Assembly: GCF_028502605.1 (NCBI RefSeq)
Contig: NC_079235.1
Coordinates: 2,914,001-2,978,000, forward strand
Direction: 5' to 3'
DNA length: 64,000 nucleotides
Source: Trichoderma breve
Lineage: Eukaryota > Ascomycota > Sordariomycetes > Hypocreales > Hypocreaceae
Part shown: one piece after another, positions 47,701 through 60,357 of the stretch
Layout: each line of letters opens with the position of its first letter
Position numbering within the stretch: the stretch's first letter is position 1
The notes under the pieces: model-generated
Database searches by the model: none
Seen by the model: the letters and a program-made list of their open reading frames with translations, nothing else
What the model was told of the DNA's origin: nothing
Translations under genes and position numbers: made by a program

Positions 47701-50700
47701 ACTCCAAACAGATACTAAAGATAAACAAAACAAGACGGACAAAACTACGGGATGCCATCTCACCATTCGGCACCAAGTCGTCGTAATACGCGACTAAATA
47801 CGGAGCGACAACAACGCGTCAACCCTCTCAGCTGATGTCTGCTCTCAAGGGCAATTGGCCCTTCAACTCGGCGGCGAACCCGCTCTCAAGCATCCGGGCG
47901 GCCCAAGACAGAGGCCGGAGATGGGTCTCGGTGATACCCAGCGATAGGCTCTCCGCGAATTCGGTCGCAACCCTGGTCGCGATTCGCCCACATACCCCAG
48001 CCAGCAAGGCATGTGAATACCTCCCGCCAAGTACTCCGTACCAAGTACGACCTGTATCCTCCGTATGGAGTACGAGTAGAAAAGGCGACATCTGAGCACT
48101 CACTCGCTCGTCCTCGAGAGGGAGTACAGAAGGGGGGGCGTGAGAGAATGCCGAGCGCGAGTCGCTGATTGGGCGGGCCAGGGCGTTTGAGAGTCAAGAC
48201 TCGAAGCCGGTCCCACTGCAGCCCAACAGTGTGACTGACGTCTGGGTCTTGGGCCGACTTCTGCACTCACTCTCACTCTTCTTTCTGCTGGGTGAGCAGT
48301 CGAGTCTTAAGTGCGTGCCCTTTGGTGGCATGTTGGAGGTCGCTTAAAAAACGCGTCATAATCAAGACGCGTCCAGACCCTTGTTTACTTTGGACGCGTC
48401 GCGCACCAATCACAGCGCTGCATTGGCCGCTAGCGCCGGCGCCGCCATTTAGAATCCCGAGAGCTCGCATTGGATCCATCCCGAGGCTCTTTGTTCATAC
48501 AGAATCGCGATAAATGAACAGCGATTAATTAGCACCGCTTGGACCGAAGCGGTAGCTGGAGACGACGGATAAGACGAAGCTGAAAAAAGTGCATGAATTA
48601 GCCCGCCTTGTGCTGTCGATCGCATCCTCATGACGCAAGCAGCCGTCACGACCGGTCTCCATGTCTCAGTTGTTTACTTGTACCACTCGTATCGTCTCCA
48701 TCTATCTCCCGTCCGTCTTCTGCCTACAAGACTGGATTCTTCCTTTTACGATGATCAAGATCGTACCACGTCTGAGCTCCTAGTGTCGAGCCTGCTGAGC
48801 TGGCAAGCAATCAACCTCAAACACGCTAGTCGGCATAGTTCAGCAATGCATTGCAAACTATCGCCTGCTACTGGCTCAAACTACTGGTGCTACTATTTGA
48901 TCTTAATGACCATATCCTTGCGGCGCATTGACTCTCGACACCATCCACCAGGCCAAGTGCTGTGGCTTCGCCCTCTGAAGAAAAGTGAGAAAAGTAAAAA
49001 GAAGGAAATAAGAGACTTCTCTTGCACTCTACGCGTCAACGTATATCCTGGCCACTCTCTCTTCCACCCCCTTGCTTAGCCTCCTCCCCCTCCCCCTCCT
49101 CCATTCCAGATCCTTTTCCTCCGTGAACGAAAAAGAGAAAAAGACAGACATTTGAACGAGGGAGGATACACACTGTGTCATCGAACTGCCACCCCCTTCC
49201 GATGATGCCGACAAGGAAAGCTGGGGGAATGGAGTTTCTACTAGTTTATTCTCAGACTGAAACAGCAGAAAGACAAGCGCAATGCTTCAGCGTGGCAGTT
49301 CTCTCTGCCTTTTCTCGTCCCTGAAGATAAGTCTCAGTCTCTTTCTCTCCCGTGTTAACGGTTTCCTCATCCCCAACGTGTCCCCCCATGCACACAGCCC
49401 TGCATCCCGTTCGCCTGTCACTGAGCACGAACCACACGCAAGGCATCGCCGTCTACTGTAAATCCTTGGCCTTGTAAGCTTAGAACTGTTTTATAAGAAA
49501 GTGTTGCCATTCTATGCCGAGTTGGGTATGCACTCCCGTAATTTGACATCTTACGGAAACAGAATAGAAAGAGTATTTGTAGAAGAGAGAAGCCCCCAAA
49601 CGCATAAATGGCTGCATCTTGAAACTTATGGAAGAATAAGGTTAGTTGGAAATCTGCACCCTCGTCGGTTCACCGAGTATCTTTAATCTCTTGCTCTCTT
49701 TTCGCTGGGGCCTTGCTGCAATCCTTGCTTGGGCTCATGCGCTGTCATCCATTCCCTTGTCCATCCAGTTGCTTCTATTTCCGTACAAAGAAGTACAGGT
49801 AGACACACAAAGAACTTGAAGCATACTGTACTTTAGTAGGCACAGCAGGCAACAGGAAACAAAGGGAAAAAAGCAATGGACGGAGCGCGGTACACGCTGC
49901 ATGCATCTTTAATGAATTGCATCCTTGCACCCGTTCATCCATTCCTCCCCTTATCCGTTTAGTTATACCACTGTACATACATGCACTCAACTTGCTACAG
50001 CACTCGCCATATCTAATCCAACCCCCCTTGCGAGTCTCACTTCTATTGCGGCTCTTCCCAGTCCATGATGAGTTAATCAGGCATCATGATAGCACCTATT
50101 CTAGAATACTGCTCTCCTCAGCACCAGTCGGCCAAATCCTTCACTCATCTCCTGACATATGCGTCTTGCATCCGTCCGTATTGCCACCTCCTGCAGGGGG
50201 GAGGGTCTTCAAATTCACAAAAGAAATAATAATGATTCTGCATGAGAGCAAAATGGCCGTGCACGGTTGTTTGTACAGTCGGGTCCAAACCTCACCTCTC
50301 AATTGAGAATGTCACCAGTACAACCTTGTACAATCATGACTGTGGACTACCTCCTAGTAATACTGCTAGAAAACTACGTATCACGATTCCCGCTTTTTCG
50401 TTATGGATTGCCACGTACGACGACTTGGCATCATGCTCGACTCTACCTGAACCGTGCAACTGCCGTGACCTGTGCAATATATTTGAAACATTGAGACCTG
50501 CACCACTCATTCATCAAGCCCGTCTTGGCCCTGACAGAGTGAGCATGTACAGTTATACAGGCAAGTATCCGAGAGTGACAGAAAGGCGAAATGCTGAAAG
50601 GAGCAAGCTGCTCTTCATCTGACATTGGATGTTGAGACATGGCCTCTATACTACTAATCATGATACGGAGGCTTTTGTCACATTGTCACAATTTGGTGCC

Positions 50701-51042
50701 AATACATCGCACACGTACAAGCTCTTGAGCAAAGAGCCGGCAATTTTGAAGAAGTAGAAATCATAGGGATAGCATTACTAGCTCCTAATAATAAACAATA
50801 GTTTCAAAAAAGTAAAATGTTAAATGACAAAATCTCTCTCAAACTCAGAACCTAAACATAAAAAGCATTGTGTTCATTTTCGTGCTAAACGTACACGCTG
50901 CCGGAATATCTCTCTCCTTCTCCTACTTCCTTTGCATCTGCCTCAACATTGACATCAACTTCAAATAAAACCAAATCTCTCCCTCAGTAGCGTAAAGAAA
51001 GGCCAAGGCCTACTCCCCCTTTCCAATCGCAGTTTAGCAAGC
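44746..51042. other. 6.3-kb interval with no recognisable gene
   Basis: The first kilobase is presumably the promoter and leader of the forkhead gene, and the last part follows the 3' end of PAN1. Frames of up to 205 codons (for example 46983-46366, -) have no motifs and are translations of short-period repeats. A promoter-like island lies at 48351-48473. Microsatellites occur, such as GATGTA units near 46612-46635 and TTTGGC units near 47518-47540. No RNA gene was recognised. Confidence 0.5.
48351..48473. promoter_or_regulatory. Orphan cluster of ACGCGTC and CCAAT boxes
   Basis: Three ACGCGTC heptamers start at 48351, 48367 and 48394. CCAAT boxes follow: CCAAT at 48406-48410, and its reverse ATTGG at 48422-48426 and 48469-48473. 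ACGCGT is the MluI cell-cycle box bound by MBF (Mbp1/Swi6) in yeasts, and CCAAT is bound by the HAP complex. Two more ACGCGTC lie nearby at 47814 and 49031. The density resembles a G1/S promoter, but no gene is recognisable next to it; the forkhead start is 3.6 kb away. Confidence 0.5.
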
Positions 51043-54000
51043 CTAGTCCAGAACTCGGCCAGCGACGGCAGCTGCGCTCTTGTCCTTTGTCGTCGTCTTC
51101 TTGAGAGATCTTCCGGCTTGAATCTCTCCCAAGAAGCCAGCGGGACGGCCGCCGCCTGCTGCTGGTAATGCCGGAGCACCGCCAGGAGGAGGAGGAGGTG
51201 GTGGAGGAGGTGCACCGCCAGGTAAGGCCGGAGGAGGAGGAGGACCTCCCATAGGAGCCATTGGCGGAGGAGGAGGTGGGCTTGCAGCGTCTGGCATGGG
51301 AGGAGGCGGTGGAGGAGCTCCGACAGGCGTTCCGCTCGGCAGAGGTGGAGGAGAAGATATCGCCTCGCTTGCCGGGGCAGGCGTGGATGGCGACGAATCT
51401 CTACCAGCAGCGGAGAGCGGCCTTGGTGGCGCCATGGTACCAAACAAGATGGACGCCAGCTGAGCAGCGTTGCCACCGCCGGGCCGGTCATCGTCAGAGT
51501 CTTCGTCGTCCGACTCCTTCTCGGAGCCCCAGTCGTCAGAATCGGCTCGCTTGCGAGACCAAGGCTGGGCGGGAGCGGGAGTTGGCACGGGGGCAGACTT
51601 GATATCCTGCGTCATGCGGTGGAATGGGTTGGTGGAAATGTCAGCTGCAGGTGTTGTTGCTTCCTTTGGTGCGGCTGGGGAAGATGCTTCCGATGACTGC
51701 GACATCATCTTGAAGTAGGGGTTTTTGCTCTCCGTCTCAGCGGGGGGAGAGGTAACCACCGTGGGAACAGGTGGTGGAGAGACGGCCGAAGGGGGAGGGG
51801 GAGGGGCAGCGGCAGCGGGAGCAGGTGGTGAGCTCACTCTCTGCTCAGGCGACGGGGTCGAAGCCTGTGGTGTAGCTTGCTGCTGGCCTTCGTCTTCATC
51901 GGATGACGAGCTATCTTCGTCGTTGATAGCCTCGAGTTGGCGCTGCAGCTCGAGTTCACGCTGTTTGGCAGCCTCCATCTCTGCACGACGAGCAGCTAGC
52001 TTGGCTTCCTTTTCCTTGGCTTCTGCCGCAGCTGCCTTCTTCTTTTTCTTCTCTTCTTCCTTTCGTAGCTTTCCTTGTCGAACCTGTTCTTCCAGAGCCT
52101 TGAGCCGTTCCGCAGCTTCACGTTGCTCCTTTTCAAATTCGTCTTCCTCCTCCTCTACTTTTTGCCTGTAACCAGAACCGTTAGCGATCCATCACTGGGA
52201 AAAAAGGGGTAGTAGAATACTTGATGACATACCTCATTTGTTCGGCTTGCCTCTGTTGCTGCTCATGCTCCCGAGCCAGGCGCTCCTCTTCGGCAGCCCT
52301 GGCAGCCTCTTCCTCTGCCTTTCTCGCCACATCGCGATCATTTTCGGCTTTCCCTCCCTTTCTTGATGGAGGTGGCGGAGGCTTCTTAGCCGCAGCCGCC
52401 GGCGCCTCTTCCACAGCCGGAGGTGGGATTCCCTGTTCTTCGGCAAGGCGGGCTTGTCGTTCAGCTTCCCGGCGGGCGTCCTCCTCCTCAGCCTGGCGCA
52501 ACTTGGCAGCTCTTTCGCTCCTTTCGCGCTCTATACGCTGAGCAGCTGTCTCTCCAGACTTGGTTGGTGCCTTGATACCCAGAGCTGCGAGACGCTCAGC
52601 CATGCGCTGTTCAGCTTGCTGCTTGATAAAGGCAGCACGCTCCTCAGGCGTCTTGTACGAAGAGTACGAACCGCCACCTGCTGTAGAAGAAGGAGTGGCA
52701 GTACGCGAAGCTGGAGCGGGACTTTCGTCCTGCTGGGGAGCCGCGGCAGCAGCTCTTTCTCGGCGAGGCTCGTCTGCTGCTGAAGGCCGTGTAGAGCGCT
52801 TATCCTGGGCCCGGACGCGGGCTGCCCGGCTCTCGCGCTGGAGATCGAAGATGAAGTCTCGAACTTCATCCTCAACACCGAGAGCGTCCTCCCAGCGACG
52901 CCTCTCATGCTCACTGCTGTTGTCCTTTCCAGTATCGTTGAGGTTGTCCTCGATGCTGCGCGAGAATTCACGGACACTTTCCTCAACATCGCGGACCATG
53001 CGCTCATTGCCCTCCTTTTCATTCTTAACCTTGATGGTCTCTTCCTCAAGCCTCTTGGGGGCGTCAAAATCCTCAGAGGTAGTCTCAATCTTCTTGCCTG
53101 TCAGAGCAGCAGTTCTCTGTTGCATCATGGCCTTGGCTCGAGCCTTGAGCCGGTCCGATTCCGTGACTGATCCGCCGGGACCAGTTCCGACAATGGACGA
53201 TGCGCTGCCAGGGTGAGCCTTGGCATCCTTGAGACGGAAAAGCTCAAGTCTTGCTTCCATGATTGCCTTTTCTGTCTTTCGGACCTGGGATGCAAGTTGG
53301 GGAACCTTATCCGTGAGATTCTGGAGCTGGCGCTTCAGAGCTCTCGTCTCGGCGTCCGAGTTACCAACAGCAAGTGCGGCGTCTGGGTGCGCATCAATGT
53401 CATCCTGGATACGTCGGATGCGACGGTAGAGCTCCTCTGCCTCGCGGCGATCGCGTCGGTCCAAGATGTCGTCCTCTTCGTTGTTCCTCTCATCGGCAAA
53501 ATCCATAGCATCGAGCAAGATCTGCTTCTCCTTGACCTTTTTCCTTAGCTCATCCAGGGTCAAGTCATCGTTGGAGCCGACAGAAGACGCGGCTGGGGAT
53601 TCGGCTCGGGGAGAAGCTCCTCCCAGCCTTCGGCGAGCACTAGACCTGTATCCAAACTCTTCATCGTCATTCCTGAACACTGTAGCATCCTTGCGTCCAC
53701 CAGCAGCAGGACTAGGGCCGCCTCGGAATGATCGATTCTTCATATAACTAACGCCAGTCTTTTGGGGCAGCAGGGCAGCGCCAGAGTTCTTGCGGAAATC
53801 AGACTCTTCATGCAACATCGATTTCAGGGTGCCGATAGACTGACTGAAGTTGCGAGTAGAGGGTGGGACAAGCTCGGGAGGCAGCACGTTGGGCATTGGG
53901 TATCCGTTTAGCTTTCTGTAGATTAAATGCATAGCGACAGCAAATTCATCCAAGTTCAGGCGGCCCTTGTTGCCGTGGTCGGCCAACGTCCAGACTCTCT

Positions 54001-55549
54001 CCAAGTCAGGCTTCTCAAGGCCACTTTGGCCAAAGATCTCAATAGCCGTGTCGCCACCAATATAGCCCTTTCTAAGACCATCCCAGGCTTTGAAGAGGGC
54101 ATCGTATCTGGTCTTCTCTTCCTTGGTAATAGCCCACGGAATGACAGCATTGCCCTGAAGGCCAGCCGTGGTAAAGGTACCACCCTCACGGCCCGCCTGA
54201 GGCATCATGCGAGCCTGCAGTGCATCAATGTTAGGCAACCCAGATGCAGGGGCATTGACGAGACCCCATTGACCTGGCACTCCTGTGGGTTGTGCATTCA
54301 ATGGGGCTACCATGCCACCAGGGCCGCCGTATCCGGTAGGCATAGGGGGCAATGGAGGAAGGGGGCCATTGAATCCTGTTGGCTGAGGATTTTGTAAGTT
54401 GGCGTAGCCCGTCGGCTGAGGTTGGAGACCTTGCGATTGTCCTCCAAATCCTTGCTGTTGTGGCTGTTGCTGTCCAGGAAAGCCCGTCATCTGCGCTTGG
54501 AGAAGCTGTGAGTTTGATGGTGGTGGTGGTTGCGGCTTCGGCTGTTCAATAGTCGGCACATTGGCCGCCTGGCTCGTAGAGGGGCCTTCATCTGCCACGC
54601 TAAAGCCGATGATGTCGACCATGCTAGACACCTCGTTTTTGACATGGTCGGGCAAAGTGGGTGGCAGTGTCTTGCCTGTGAGCTTCAAGTTGCAAAGATA
54701 CATGGCAAGTGCGAATTCGGGGAAGTATAGCTGTCCCGCTCGCGTGGTATCCGCCAAAGTCCTATATGGCCCTCTGTTAGTCTCTGTATGAATCGCAGCG
54801 AATATAAATGCCTTGTTTCCTTACCAGATATGTGACAAGGCTTCACCATCCAACTTGGAGCGTATCAAAAGGTCCCTAGCCTTTTCTCCCGACATTGTCG
54901 CCGAGCCATCTCCCACAGCGGACTTGAAGAGCGTCTCGAACTTTGCTTGATCCGCGGCGGTAATGAAAGACAGCCTAATGTTGGGGATCTTGCTCTGCGT
55001 CTTTTCGCCTCTTCGTCCCTGGGGTTTGGCCGTACCGCCCGTCTGGAAAGACGCGGCCACTTCCGCGAACCCAGTCGGCTGCGGCTTTATCGGAGGAGGA
55101 GGAGGGGAGATTGTCGAGCTAGACTGCTGCTGAGGCGGCACGGATGGAAATCCCGTCGGCTGCGGCACCTGCTGTTGAAGTTGAGGCGGCTGCTGTTGCT
55201 GCTGCTGTTGAAACTGCTGCTGGAATTGGGGAGGAATCGACGGCATTGGCGGGGCGCTCGATGTCTGGAACTGCTGCGGCTGAGCCTGTCCCGGAAACCC
55301 GGTATACTGCTGCTGCAATGGCTGCTGCTGCGGCTGGTATCCCGTCTGCTGGGCCTGCAGCGGATATCCGGTGTATTGCTGCTGCAATGGCTGCTGTCCG
55401 AAGCCCGTGGGCTGCGGCGCAAAGGGGCCCGGCTGTTGACCCGGCTGCTGGCCAGGCCCAAGACCGCCAAAGGAGCCGCCATACTGCTGCTGTCCAGTCC
55501 CCGGGCGAGGACTGTTGCCTCCTAGGAAGGCGTTCGAGTTGGAATACAT
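51043..55549 (-). CDS. PAN1: Endocytic actin-patch scaffold PAN1
   Basis: Three exons (55549-54825, 54761-52233, 52165-51043) give 1458 residues, the usual size. I chose [11 protein letters not shown] at 55549; an in-frame upstream ATG at 55606 would add 19 residues. The N-terminus is Gln/Pro-rich with repeated TG[FY] units such as [13 protein letters not shown] and LQPQPTGY, resembling the LxxQxTG sites phosphorylated by Prk1/Ark1 kinases. EH domain 1 lies at about 190-285 and EH domain 2 at about 450-533, whose calcium-loop-like [12 protein letters not shown] is intact. Long charged coiled coils follow (about 650-1150), including the Lys/Glu/Ala segment over the last junction. The C-terminus is polyproline-rich and ends in a WH2-like actin-binding motif, [19 protein letters not shown]1 activates Arp2/3 and links End3, Sla1 and epsins at endocytic sites. 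Confidence 0.96.
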
Positions 55550-56476
55550 CGTCAACGCCGTGGGACGCTCGGATGTCGTCGGATCTGTCGCCTCAGGAGG
55601 TTTCAAAATGAGGAGCGCGAGAGCTCCGCAGCTCGACGAGACGCAGGCAAGACAAAGAGCGAGAGTGAGAGAGAGCGAAGCACAAGTGAGTGAATCAAGG
55701 GCAGAATTGAGCCCTAAAGCAAGAAATCAGGCGTCAGACGCAGACAAAGGAAGCTGGCTGAAAGAACTCGAAAGTGATGACGAAGCTCGCGCCAACGCCC
55801 GGTGAAATGATGCTAACGTTGCTTATAGGCGGGCGATTCGACTCCGTAGAGGTTCCAGTTACGAGGAGTGCCTGCAGAAGAGGAGCTGCTGGGGCTGGGC
55901 AAATTGCGTGGCTCAGCGGCAAGGAACCGCCCCACGGCTCGCTGTGGCTGCACCCCACCCGGGTTTCTTGCATACAACTCGGAACATGCATAAAATGGAT
56001 TCCAACGTACAAGCATTTGAATGAAAGAAATGGTCCTTTGTTATAATATTGAATAATATTGACTTTACACGCACACGCAAGACTTGGTCAATGACAGAGA
56101 GAGGCTACTGTATACTGGTTATCAATACCAGTATATCGAATGGCATCAAGCACTATTACGATGCGGATATAAACTTATAAAACTTTGAGCGTCCTGATTC
56201 TATGTTTAATAGGTATGTAGTCTGCTTGGGACTAATAATGACAATAAGCAATGGGTATCAATCAATCCATCCATCGAGCATGCATGCATGCAAGCAAGCA
56301 ATCCAAATGACATGCCAAAAATAAATATAAAATAAAAGTCCCGGGTTTGGGCACGCTGGCGGCTCCCTGCCTTCTCATCTCCTTCACCCTAGTCAATTCC
56401 CCTTTCCCCTGCACATCTCAAAGAGCCATATTTTCCTATACCATTGCCAGGGTGGCCCCTTTTCAGCCTTCTCTTT
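55550..56476. promoter_or_regulatory. PAN1 promoter and upstream gene 3' region
   Basis: A 927-bp interval between two genes on the same strand. It is expected to hold the PAN1 promoter and the terminator of the PH-LRR gene. It contains an ATGC-rich string (GCATGCATGCATGCAAGC) near 56279 and an AT-rich part at 56040-56220. No gene was seen. Confidence 0.5.
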
Positions 56477-59400
56477 TCAAGGTCTTTCCTCTTCTTCAAT
56501 AGGTTCCACCGATTCACCGAGAAAGCCTTGATACTTCCCCATAAGCAAGCTTATCTCGTTATCGGAAATCAAAAAGCTTTCGTCGGATGCCGGGTTGCTC
56601 GTCCCTTCGACAGCTGAAGCGCCGGTCCACCCGGGCTCTTTCTCAGGGGGGCTCTCCATTTCCGAAGGTGTTGCATTGCCCGCATCACTATTTGAACTGG
56701 CGTCCGTCGTCGGGATACTAGCCGCGTCGCTTGAGACAATGGAGTAAGGCCGCATCGTAGTCTCGTCGGAAGTTTCACCCGAGAGAGGCGCCGATACGAT
56801 AACCTTTAATGTTTCCGAGCCATGGTTGGAAGTGGAGGGACCCCTGCGCAAAGAGGAGCCTGTAGCGTTTTGAGCCTCGAATTCTCTGCTGGCGAGCCCC
56901 CCAAAGTCGACTGAGAATGTGCCCTCTTCTATCTCGCACGTTTCCAGTGCTGGGTCGGCCGATGTCTGTCCAATACCATGCATCTCGTTGTAAGCCTTTT
57001 GGTTTCTTTCAAGCACCTGATTCAGCGCCGCAATTGCGGCATCCCACTCATCGCCTAGCCGCTGCACAAGGGGCTTCTCCACAACCACCGGAGCCTTTTC
57101 ATGTTTGAGTTTGTTAAATAGCCCGGAGGAGCGGCGTGTTGACACCACCGGCACATCAACTTCTGCGGATTTCTTGATTGTCTTGGCCAATTCTGCGTCC
57201 GAGAACGCCGAGAAGTGCCGGATTGTGGTGTTGGCCTCAATGCGCTTCACTAGATGCCAGAAGTTGGAGAGGTTGAAATCATTCCCCTCGCAATCCAGAG
57301 TATGCAGTGTTTGGTTGCCCGAGATAGCTTCAGCCAAATCTCCAATATTAATATTGAGCATCTGGCTTCGGACGCGAAGATGTTCAATTCGCTTGTTGTG
57401 CTTCATGCCACTTAACGATTTGGAAAATTCCCTTCCTAGCCGGCCTTCATCCAGCTTGGAAGAATATCCGGATATATCCAGGAAACGGATGGTCTCGTTC
57501 TTGGCGAAGAGTTCTGCAGCGGCCTCGCAAGCAGTGCTGCTCACAGCGTCCGGCGTGGCACAGCCGGCCAAGCTCAGGCACTCTATTGTCTTGTTGGTGG
57601 TCAATGCTCGCATCAGGTTGACAAAGCTCTGCTCATAGCTGAACTCAGTCATCTGCATGAACAAACTCCAAGGTCCGTGACCAGAGGCAATTGCATCGCA
57701 CAAAATCTCGATACCCTCATCTAGCCAGTTTGAATTTATATGAACTGTCATATGTCTAGCATGGCCCATGCTAAAGAAGAGCTGGGCAACTTGGCTTCCA
57801 GTGAGGCCGCAATTATTAAGGCGGATCACTTGGAGGCCTTGCGACATTGGAGACTCCATATATTTTGCGAGAGAAACAACACTAGTGGTGTTGAGCTGTA
57901 GTTGTTTAGTTAGCCGCTGGAACTGCAGTGGTCAGGTCTCATGCACTTACGATTATCCCAGAGAGATCCAATTCTTGCAGAGCCCAGCTATTAAGCGCAC
58001 GCGCAGTAAGAAGTGGTTCATCCGAGACGAGTCTAGTATTGCCCGATATATTGAGCTTCTTGATATTGCGCAGTTGATGAAGAGTATAAGTGATTGTTTC
58101 AAAGCCAACAGTTCCATTGTTGTTCGACGTGTCGATACACTCAATAGTCTCAGCTTGGCCTGCAAGTCCACTCCAGAGCTTGGTTAGATCAACGTCGCCG
58201 AGTCCGCAATTGGATAGTTCAATCTTCTTCATGTGGACATCATCCAATGCAAAGACATTTGCTAAAATTAAAAAAGTTAGTGACAACGTTCAAATTCAAT
58301 ACAGTCTTGCCATGTCTCCTCATGCGGTGCGCATACCTAATTCAGCTACCTCGCTCGACCCAATAGGATTGCCAGACATGGAAATGCCATGGCAGTGACA
58401 CAATTGGGTCTTGAGTAACATAGACAGGGGCCGAATAATCTCTCCGCTCATTTTGCGCATGGCAGATTGGTTGATTGACCCACGACCGGTCTGCGGTCTC
58501 CTTGCTCGTTGTAAGCCGACAGTATTTGTAAGATCAATATACCGTATAGATTCAGAAGAAAACATCAACGCATGTATCTCTTGTTCTAGAATCGGAGCTT
58601 GTATGAGAAGCTGATAGTAGTCATCTGGTATTCTAACGCCTAATACGGTTGTCAGCTATGGGTCGGGGGCCGGTTCAGAATTGGAGTGCAAGTACCGCTC
58701 AAAGATGTGTATACCACAGCGTCTCCGAATTGTGAATAGTCGTTCTTGTTCGCCAGTGATGAAAGATCAACATCACGAAATGATAATGCTTTAAAGAAGC
58801 TATTGTATCGTAATGCTCGAAAGACTGCAAGGATCTGAAGTGGAGAATACTCCGAATCATCGGAGGCAAGTAGTCGGAAAGCCGGCTCTGATGGGGTATA
58901 CCATTCGATTGTCCAAGCGGGGACCTGTACGCGGAAAGCATTGCAGTAGGCTTCTAGACTTATCTCAAGGCCACCCAAATCGTTTCCGGATGTCAACTGA
59001 AGGGGTGCCGGAAGGCCTTTGATCTCGAAAATAGCATGCTGAAGGTTTTGTGGCCACATGGGTTTCAAGACGCGGTCGATCTTAACAAGGGCCTCGATAA
59101 TCCTACGATAAAACGTACTTGCCAGGACCAGGCGAGTTTCTCGGTCAAATGGCAAGCTATTGATGTTAGTTGTGAAATGTTGCATCAATCAATTAGACAA
59201 ACAGGCGTTGGCCCAGATCTCACTCACCGAAAACACATCGTAAATCTCTGCTCGTGAGACGCTACTGAAGCCTGGAAACGGGTCAAAGATACTGTCCCAA
59301 ACTCGTAGGTTTTTAGTCGCAGGTCGCCTGGCAGAGTTGAATAATCGGCTTTGAGTATCTCAATAAAATAACACATGTAGGGCCCAATGGCAAGGTAATA

Positions 59401-60357
59401 CGTCGAGGTATCTATGACATCCTGGGATTCGTCTGTAGCAGCACCTTTCTGAGCTGTCGCCACAACACGTTTTACCACTGGGAAAATCACGCCCTGGGAA
59501 GCACTGTCGTCCGATGTCTCAGTAGGGTGCATTGTGTGGGTGATGCGGATCTTAACATTCTCAGGCACATTCGTAGGGAGAGGATTTCTCCTAGACCTTG
59601 CCTTACAAGCCTGATGAATATCCGCTAGCCAATCGTCTCTTTCTTTTGGGAGAGCGAAGTAGAAGTGTGCTTTGCAGGATGCGATCTTGGGCGCTCTTGA
59701 GTGCCACCAAACCTCAATACCATGACGGGAGCTTGAAGATTCCTCAATGAATACCGCAATAATGGACCGGAGGGGTATATCCAGTCGAATCTCTCCCGAG
59801 GCAGATTTGGTGCTCATGGAATGGATAGAGTGGAAGCCTTTTCCGTGGCGGTCCTCCGTCTGTGTCAGCTGCGGGAAGATAGCTCTAGCAGCTTCCGCGC
59901 TTCCGAACTTGACCAATGCATGATCTGCCAGAACGAGATATTCGGATCGAGCTTTGAGCAGAGAAGAATCGGGCTTTAACCATCCATATCGAATCATCTC
60001 CATTGAGGCAAAGGTAGGCTCCACAGGGCTGCTAGGGGATTCCGGGGGGATAGTGCTAACGGAAGAGTCTCTGGAAACTCTCCTCTGCAGCCTTTCGATC
60101 ATGGATCCGGAGCCCGATGGCGTCTTGGAGAGTTTTCGTTGTGAAGACCCAGACCTGGATGGTCCACTGGACATTGAATCTAACGAAGAGCTACTAATTG
60201 AGCGGAAGGCTTTGGACAATGTACGGGACTTTTTGCTCTCAACAACTTCCGGCGTTTCCCCCTGGGAAGGGGCATTATGGAATGGAGATAACGATGCCGT
60301 CGTGCTTGCAACAGAAGACCTCCACTTCCATTTCTCGGAGCTCTTTGTGGGCTTCAT
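56477..60357 (-). CDS. PH-domain plus leucine-rich-repeat protein, CARMIL-like architecture
   Basis: Five exons (60357-59228, 59156-58696, 58639-58337, 58261-57951, 57895-56477) give 1207 residues. Residues 1-118 are a Ser-rich tail. A PH-like domain follows at about 119-250, from MIRYGWLKPDSSLLKARSEY to AHFYFALPKERDDWLADIHQ. The middle is helical (LVLASTFYRRIIEALVKI). An RNI-type leucine-rich-repeat array starts at about 540, with units such as KKIELSNCGLGD, IKKLNISGNTRLV, LQVIRLNNCGLTG, IECLSLAGCA and LHTLDCEGNDFN. The C-terminus is acidic and disordered. PH followed by an RNI-type LRR is the architecture of CARMIL/LRRC16, regulators of actin capping protein; that assignment is inference, and I did not find an obvious capping-protein-interaction motif. 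It lies beside PAN1. All four introns are 55-75 nt. Confidence 0.85.

Noticed and set aside
51725..53548. Several 100-218-codon plus-strand Ser-rich frames
   Set aside because: Antisense shadows of PAN1 coiled-coil and proline-rich exons.
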